Of a stretch of DNA of 9,788 nt, positions 6,965-9,788 are shown piece by piece; within the stretch, counting starts at the first letter, position 1, and each line of letters begins with the position of its first letter. Under the pieces are notes generated by a model. The model saw only the letters and a program-made list of their open reading frames with translations, was not told the origin of the DNA and made no database searches. The DNA comes from Deltaproteobacteria bacterium (GTDB lineage Bacteria > Myxococcota > Polyangia > Haliangiales > Haliangiaceae): contig JAGSPR010000253.1 of NCBI GenBank assembly GCA_018262455.1, forward strand, positions 1-9,788, read 5' to 3'. The translations under genes and the position numbers were made by a program.

Positions 6965-8953
6965 GTGTCTGTTACCGACCTTCCCACGCTCGCGATCAAC
7001 ACGCTGCGTACACTTTCGATCGACGCCATCCAGAAGGCCGACTCTGGCCACCCGGGCTTGCCGCTCGGCTGCGCCCCGATGGCCTACGTGCTCTGGCACA
7101 ACCACCTCAAGCACGATCCGCGTGCGCCGCAGTGGCCCGACCGCGATCGCTTCGTGCTCAGCGCGGGCCATGGCTCGATGCTGCTGTACTCGCTGCTCCA
7201 CCTGACCGGCTACGATGTCTCGCTCGACGATCTGAAGCAGTTCCGACAGTGGAACAGCAAGACCCCCGGCCACCCCGAGTGGCACCACACCCCGGGCGTC
7301 GAGGCCACGACCGGTCCACTCGGCCAGGGTGCCGCGAACGCGGTCGGCATGGCGATCGCCGAGCGCTACCTGGCGACCTACTTCAATCGCCCGGGCCACG
7401 AGATCATCGATCACCACACCTTCGCGCTCGTCTCCGACGGTGACGTGATGGAAGGCGTCGTGTTCGAGGCATCGAGCATCGCCGGCCATCTCGGGCTGGG
7501 CAAGCTGATCTATCTCTACGACGCCAACCACATCACGCTCGATGGGCCGCTCTCGCTCGTGATGAGCGAGGACGTCGGCGCGCGCTACGCCGCGCTCGGC
7601 TGGCACGTCCAGCATGTCGAGAACGGCGATACCGACCGCGCATCCCTCGATGCGGCGATCACGACGGCCAAGGCCGAGACCAAGCGACCCTCGATCATCA
7701 TCATCCGCACCACGATCGGCTACGGCTCGCCGAAGAAGGCCGGGACGAGCTCGGCGCACGGCTCGCCGCTCGGCGACGCCGAGGTCTCCGCCACCAAGGC
7801 CGCGCTCGGTTGGGATCCGGCGGCCAAGTTCCTGGTCCCGCCGGAGGTCGCCGAGCACATGGGCCGGGCCGTGCACGCGGGCGCCGCTGCCCATGCGGCA
7901 TGGAACGAGAAGCTCGCCGCCTACAAGCGGGTGCATCCTCAGCTCGCGCTCGAGCTCGACCTCGCGCTGCGCGGCGAGCTGCCGGCCGACTGGGACAGCA
8001 AGCTGCCGACCTTCCCGGTGGGCTCGGCGGCCGTCGCGACCCGCAGCAGCTCTGGCAAGATCCTCGCCGCGATCGCCGAGCGCGTACCCTGGCTGCTCGG
8101 CGGCGATGCGGACCTCGGCGGCTCGACGAAGACGATCGTCCCGGGTGGTAACTACGATCGCGCCGGAGCCGGCCGCAACCTCCGGTTCGGGATCCGCGAG
8201 CACGCGATGGGTTCGATCGGCAATGGCATGCTCTGTCACGGCGGCGTTCGGTCGTTCGTCGCGACGTTCTTCGTGTTCTCCGACTACATGCGCCCGGCCG
8301 TGCGGATCGCCGCGCTCAACAAGCAACCGGCGATCTTCGTGTGGACGCACGACTCGGTGGGGCTCGGCGAAGATGGCCCGACTCATCAACCGGTCGAGCA
8401 CCTGATGGCGCTGCGCGCGATGCCAGATCTCGCGGTCTTCCGGCCGTGCGACGGCAACGAGACCGTGGCGGGCTGGCGCGTCGCGATGACCCGCAAGACC
8501 GGGCCGATCGGGCTCGTGCTCTCGCGCCAGGATCTGCCGAACGTGTCGCCGGTGGACACCGCGCTTGCCGAGCAGGGCGCGTACGTGCTCGCGGATGGCA
8601 AGGACGTCATCTTGATCGCGACCGGCTCCGAGGTCGCGGTGGCGCTCGCTGCGCGTGACGAGCTCGCCAAGCAGCACGTGTCGGCACGGGTGGTGTCGAT
8701 GCCGTGCTGGGAGCTGTTCGCGGAGCAGCCGCCTGCCTACCGCGACGCCGTGTTGCCGCCGGGAAATCGTCGCCGCGTCTCGATCGAGGCCGGCGTCACG
8801 ATGGGCTGGCGCGAACACGTCGGCGATCGCGGCGAGACCATCGGCATCGATCGGTACGGCGCGTCGGCGCCGGGCGAGCTCGTGCTCGAGAAGCTCGGGA
8901 TCACGCCGGCCGCGGTCGTCGCGGCAGCGACGCGTGTGCTCGCCGCGTCGTAG
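6965..8953 (+). CDS. tkt: Transketolase
   Basis: A complete 662-residue transketolase, the usual length. It moves two-carbon ketol units between sugar phosphates in the non-oxidative pentose phosphate or Calvin pathways, using thiamine diphosphate and a divalent metal in the cytoplasm. Family features are all intact (numbering from GTG): His29 in SGHPGLPLG, His69 in [15 protein letters not shown], the cofactor motif SDGDVMEG (D160, E163) through N188 in [10 protein letters not shown], His265 in SSAHGSPLG, the catalytic Glu412 in [13 protein letters not shown], the aromatic pocket [14 protein letters not shown] (F435, F438, Y441), and H462, D470, H474 in [16 protein letters not shown], plus Arg521 in LSRQDLP. 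It is transcribed away from the redox operon and converges on a small secreted protein gene with 3 bases between stops. Nothing ties it functionally to its neighbours beyond adjacency. Confidence 0.97.
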   Translation: MSVTDLPTLAINTLRTLSIDAIQKADSGHPGLPLGCAPMAYVLWHNHLKHDPRAPQWPDRDRFVLSAGHGSMLLYSLLHLTGYDVSLDDLKQFRQWNSKTPGHPEWHHTPGVEATTGPLGQGAANAVGMAIAERYLATYFNRPGHEIIDHHTFALVSDGDVMEGVVFEASSIAGHLGLGKLIYLYDANHITLDGPLSLVMSEDVGARYAALGWHVQHVENGDTDRASLDAAITTAKAETKRPSIIIIRTTIGYGSPKKAGTSSAHGSPLGDAEVSATKAALGWDPAAKFLVPPEVAEHMGRAVHAGAAAHAAWNEKLAAYKRVHPQLALELDLALRGELPADWDSKLPTFPVGSAAVATRSSSGKILAAIAERVPWLLGGDADLGGSTKTIVPGGNYDRAGAGRNLRFGIREHAMGSIGNGMLCHGGVRSFVATFFVFSDYMRPAVRIAALNKQPAIFVWTHDSVGLGEDGPTHQPVEHLMALRAMPDLAVFRPCDGNETVAGWRVAMTRKTGPIGLVLSRQDLPNVSPVDTALAEQGAYVLADGKDVILIATGSEVAVALAARDELAKQHVSARVVSMPCWELFAEQPPAYRDAVLPPGNRRRVSIEAGVTMGWREHVGDRGETIGIDRYGASAPGELVLEKLGITPAAVVAAATRVLAAS

Positions 8954-8956
8954 CGG

Positions 8957-9436
8957 CTACTTCATGACGATGGTCGTCTGAGCGACGACCACGTTCTTGT
9001 CGGACGTGAGCTTGATGACGTAGGTCTTGCCCTTCGCGAGCCCCTCGTCTTCGCTGATCGAGATGTCACCGCTCAGCACGGCGCTCTTCGGGTCGATACC
9101 GTCGAGCCGCTTGTCCGCGGCGTACTGCTTGCCGTCCCGGTAGAACTCCATCTTCAAGGTGCTCGCGCCGGGCTTCGTGAGGAAGGCCGTGTAGTGGAAC
9201 GTCCACGACGTCACGTCCTCGTTGGCCGTGCCGACGAGCTCCGAGAGCTTCTCGGACTTGATCTTGGCGATCGTGTCCTTGTCGGTCTTGCCCTCCGAGA
9301 GCTCGGCCTTGCTGACCACGAGCTGGCCATGAAAGGCGCCGATCACGCCCTTCGAGAGGTCCGCAGAGGCGATGCCACCTGCGAACAACAGGGTCACGAC
9401 AAGCGCTGCCGTGGACGTCAAGCGGTGTGTGGACAT
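8957..9436 (-). CDS. Small secreted protein of unknown function, beta-rich
   Basis: A 159-residue protein with a clear signal peptide (MSTHRLTSTAALVVTLLFAG, then GIASA), probably cut after Ala25. The mature part has no cysteine and is rich in alternating beta-type segments (STLKMEFYRDGKQY, AVLSGDISISEDEG, KGKTYVIKLTSDKNVVVAQT), suggesting an Ig-like or beta-sandwich domain. The ATG at 9436 is chosen because GGAGG lies five bases upstream and a signal peptide follows at once; longer in-frame starts (9463, 9646) add Arg/Pro-rich sequence that would mask it. The gene converges with tkt and is preceded by a structured 136-base gap. I do not recognise the family, and no catalytic motif is visible. 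Confidence 0.8.
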   Translation of the reverse strand: MSTHRLTSTAALVVTLLFAGGIASADLSKGVIGAFHGQLVVSKAELSEGKTDKDTIAKIKSEKLSELVGTANEDVTSWTFHYTAFLTKPGASTLKMEFYRDGKQYAADKRLDGIDPKSAVLSGDISISEDEGLAKGKTYVIKLTSDKNVVVAQTTIVMK

Positions 9437-9441
9437 GGGGG

Positions 9442-9446
9442 CCTCC
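9442..9446 (-). promoter_or_regulatory. Ribosome binding site of the secreted protein gene
   Basis: GGAGG with a five-C spacer before ATG 9436; this fixes the start. The C-run and the A of the start codon are complementary to TGGGGG at 9476-9481, and GAGG to CCTC at 9482-9485, so the site could be hidden by RNA pairing. Confidence 0.75.
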
Positions 9447-9459
9447 GGTTTCCTTCCAA

Positions 9460-9568
9460 ACATATCTCGTCGACACCCCCAGAGGCTCACAAGTTTCCCG
9501 TCGCTTCCGAGATTGACCAGGCCAGCCCGCGTGGGGCTGGGCCGGTGAGCCTCGTGACGTATATATGT
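9460..9568 (-). ncRNA. Candidate structured RNA leader or 3' element (nested inverted repeats)
   Basis: Read on the minus strand, four helices nest without conflict. ACATAT (9563-9568) pairs with ATATGT (9460-9465), CGTC (9556-9559) with GACG (9468-9471), and GAGGCTCAC (9545-9553) with GTGAGCCTC (9482-9490). Inside these, CCAGCCC (9534-9540) pairs with GGGCTGG (9522-9528) around a five-base loop. The element begins 4 bases after the stop of the right-edge gene and ends 14 bases before the Shine-Dalgarno sequence of the secreted protein gene. It matches no riboswitch consensus I can recall. The gap 9437-9572 holds nothing else, except that the AT-rich ACATATATAC could instead serve as a -10 box, in which case the RNA would start near the 9-bp helix. 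Confidence 0.45.
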
Positions 9569-9572
9569 GGTT

Positions 9573-9788
9573 CTATTCCTTGGCGGGGGCGTCGGCAGAC
9601 TCAGACGAGCCGACGGGCGCTTCGACGGGGGCACCCTGGGCGGCATTCAAATGCGGCTGCTGGGCTTCACGCTCGGCCACCCGCTGCGCCCGACGGGCGG
9701 GATCCCACGGCTTTCCGTCCGGTCCCATGCCGTTGGCGTCCGGTCCGATCGGCTTGCGATCGCGCTTGGGCCGTGGGGGCAGGGGCTG
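9573..9788 (-). CDS. C-terminal end of an unrecognised protein, 5' part outside window
   Basis: The last 71 codons of a minus-strand frame, open to the right edge and ending in TAG at 9573. The sequence is basic and Pro-rich first (LPPRPKRDRKPIGPDANG), then GMGPDGKPWDPARRAQRVAE, then an Ala/Glu/Ser tail ending SADAPAKE. It looks like a flexible C-terminal extension of a larger, possibly nucleic-acid-binding protein, but no domain is visible. Codon composition (third positions mostly G or C) supports real coding, and the other minus-strand frames here are less protein-like. Confidence 0.6.
   Translation of the reverse strand, partial: QPLPPRPKRDRKPIGPDANGMGPDGKPWDPARRAQRVAEREAQQPHLNAAQGAPVEAPVGSSESADAPAKE

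Noticed and set aside
6962..8818. 618-codon open frame antisense to tkt
   Set aside because: Arg/Asp/His-rich, low-complexity product with no motifs. It is the mirror of a well-supported transketolase in GC-rich DNA, a common shadow.
1464..8830. GCGATCGC octamers at 1464, 7143, 7352, 8069 and 8823, recalling the cyanobacterial HIP1 palindrome
   Set aside because: Five copies exceed simple base-composition expectation, but all lie in coding sequence where GATCG-type codon pairs are frequent, so codon usage may explain them. A genome-wide count would be needed.
9522..9540. Intrinsic terminator for the right-edge gene (7-bp GC hairpin)
   Set aside because: No U-tract follows on the minus strand, and the hairpin lies inside a larger nested structure.

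Overview
The window is GC-rich (roughly two thirds G+C by eye) and densely coded, with short intergenic gaps and many predicted lipoproteins. Together with a multidomain Fe-S/HEAT/cyclic-nucleotide-binding protein, this suggests a Myxococcota-like (delta-proteobacterial) chromosome. That placement is inference from style; no species-specific marker is present.

Left and centre (about 1-6906, all on the minus strand, transcribed right to left) form one probable operon of six genes. In order they are: a single-haem (CSQCH) cytochrome-type lipoprotein (6906-5131); a 978-residue membrane ferredoxin of the NapH/NosR type with added TerB-like, HEAT and cyclic-nucleotide-binding regions (5130-2194); two small paralogous lipoproteins that share the same C-terminal TGRGFILS (2153-1866 and 1817-1434); a ferritin-like di-iron protein with a full ligand set (1431-553); and a further lipoprotein that runs off the left edge (571-1). 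Junctions are tight: stop directly followed by ATG, a 2-base gap, a 19-base overlap. The set reads as an electron-transfer route across the membrane (haem lipoprotein outside, Fe-S membrane protein with a cytoplasmic nucleotide sensor) linked to a di-iron enzyme and two tagged lipoproteins. I do not recognise this combination as a named system. It is the most interesting part of the window.

Right (6907-9788): a 58-base divergent intergenic region separates that operon from a complete transketolase gene (tkt, plus strand, 6965-8953). tkt converges, with only 3 bases between stops, on a small secreted beta-rich protein (minus, 8957-9436). Upstream of that protein lies a 136-base gap (9437-9572) with several nested inverted repeats able to fold into one long RNA structure. 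The end of an unrecognised Pro/Ala/Arg-rich protein (minus, 9573-9788) enters from the right edge.

Long open frames antisense to tkt and to the Fe-S gene are GC-driven shadows and are not annotated. No tRNA, rRNA, CRISPR array, insertion sequence or canonical intrinsic terminator was seen.
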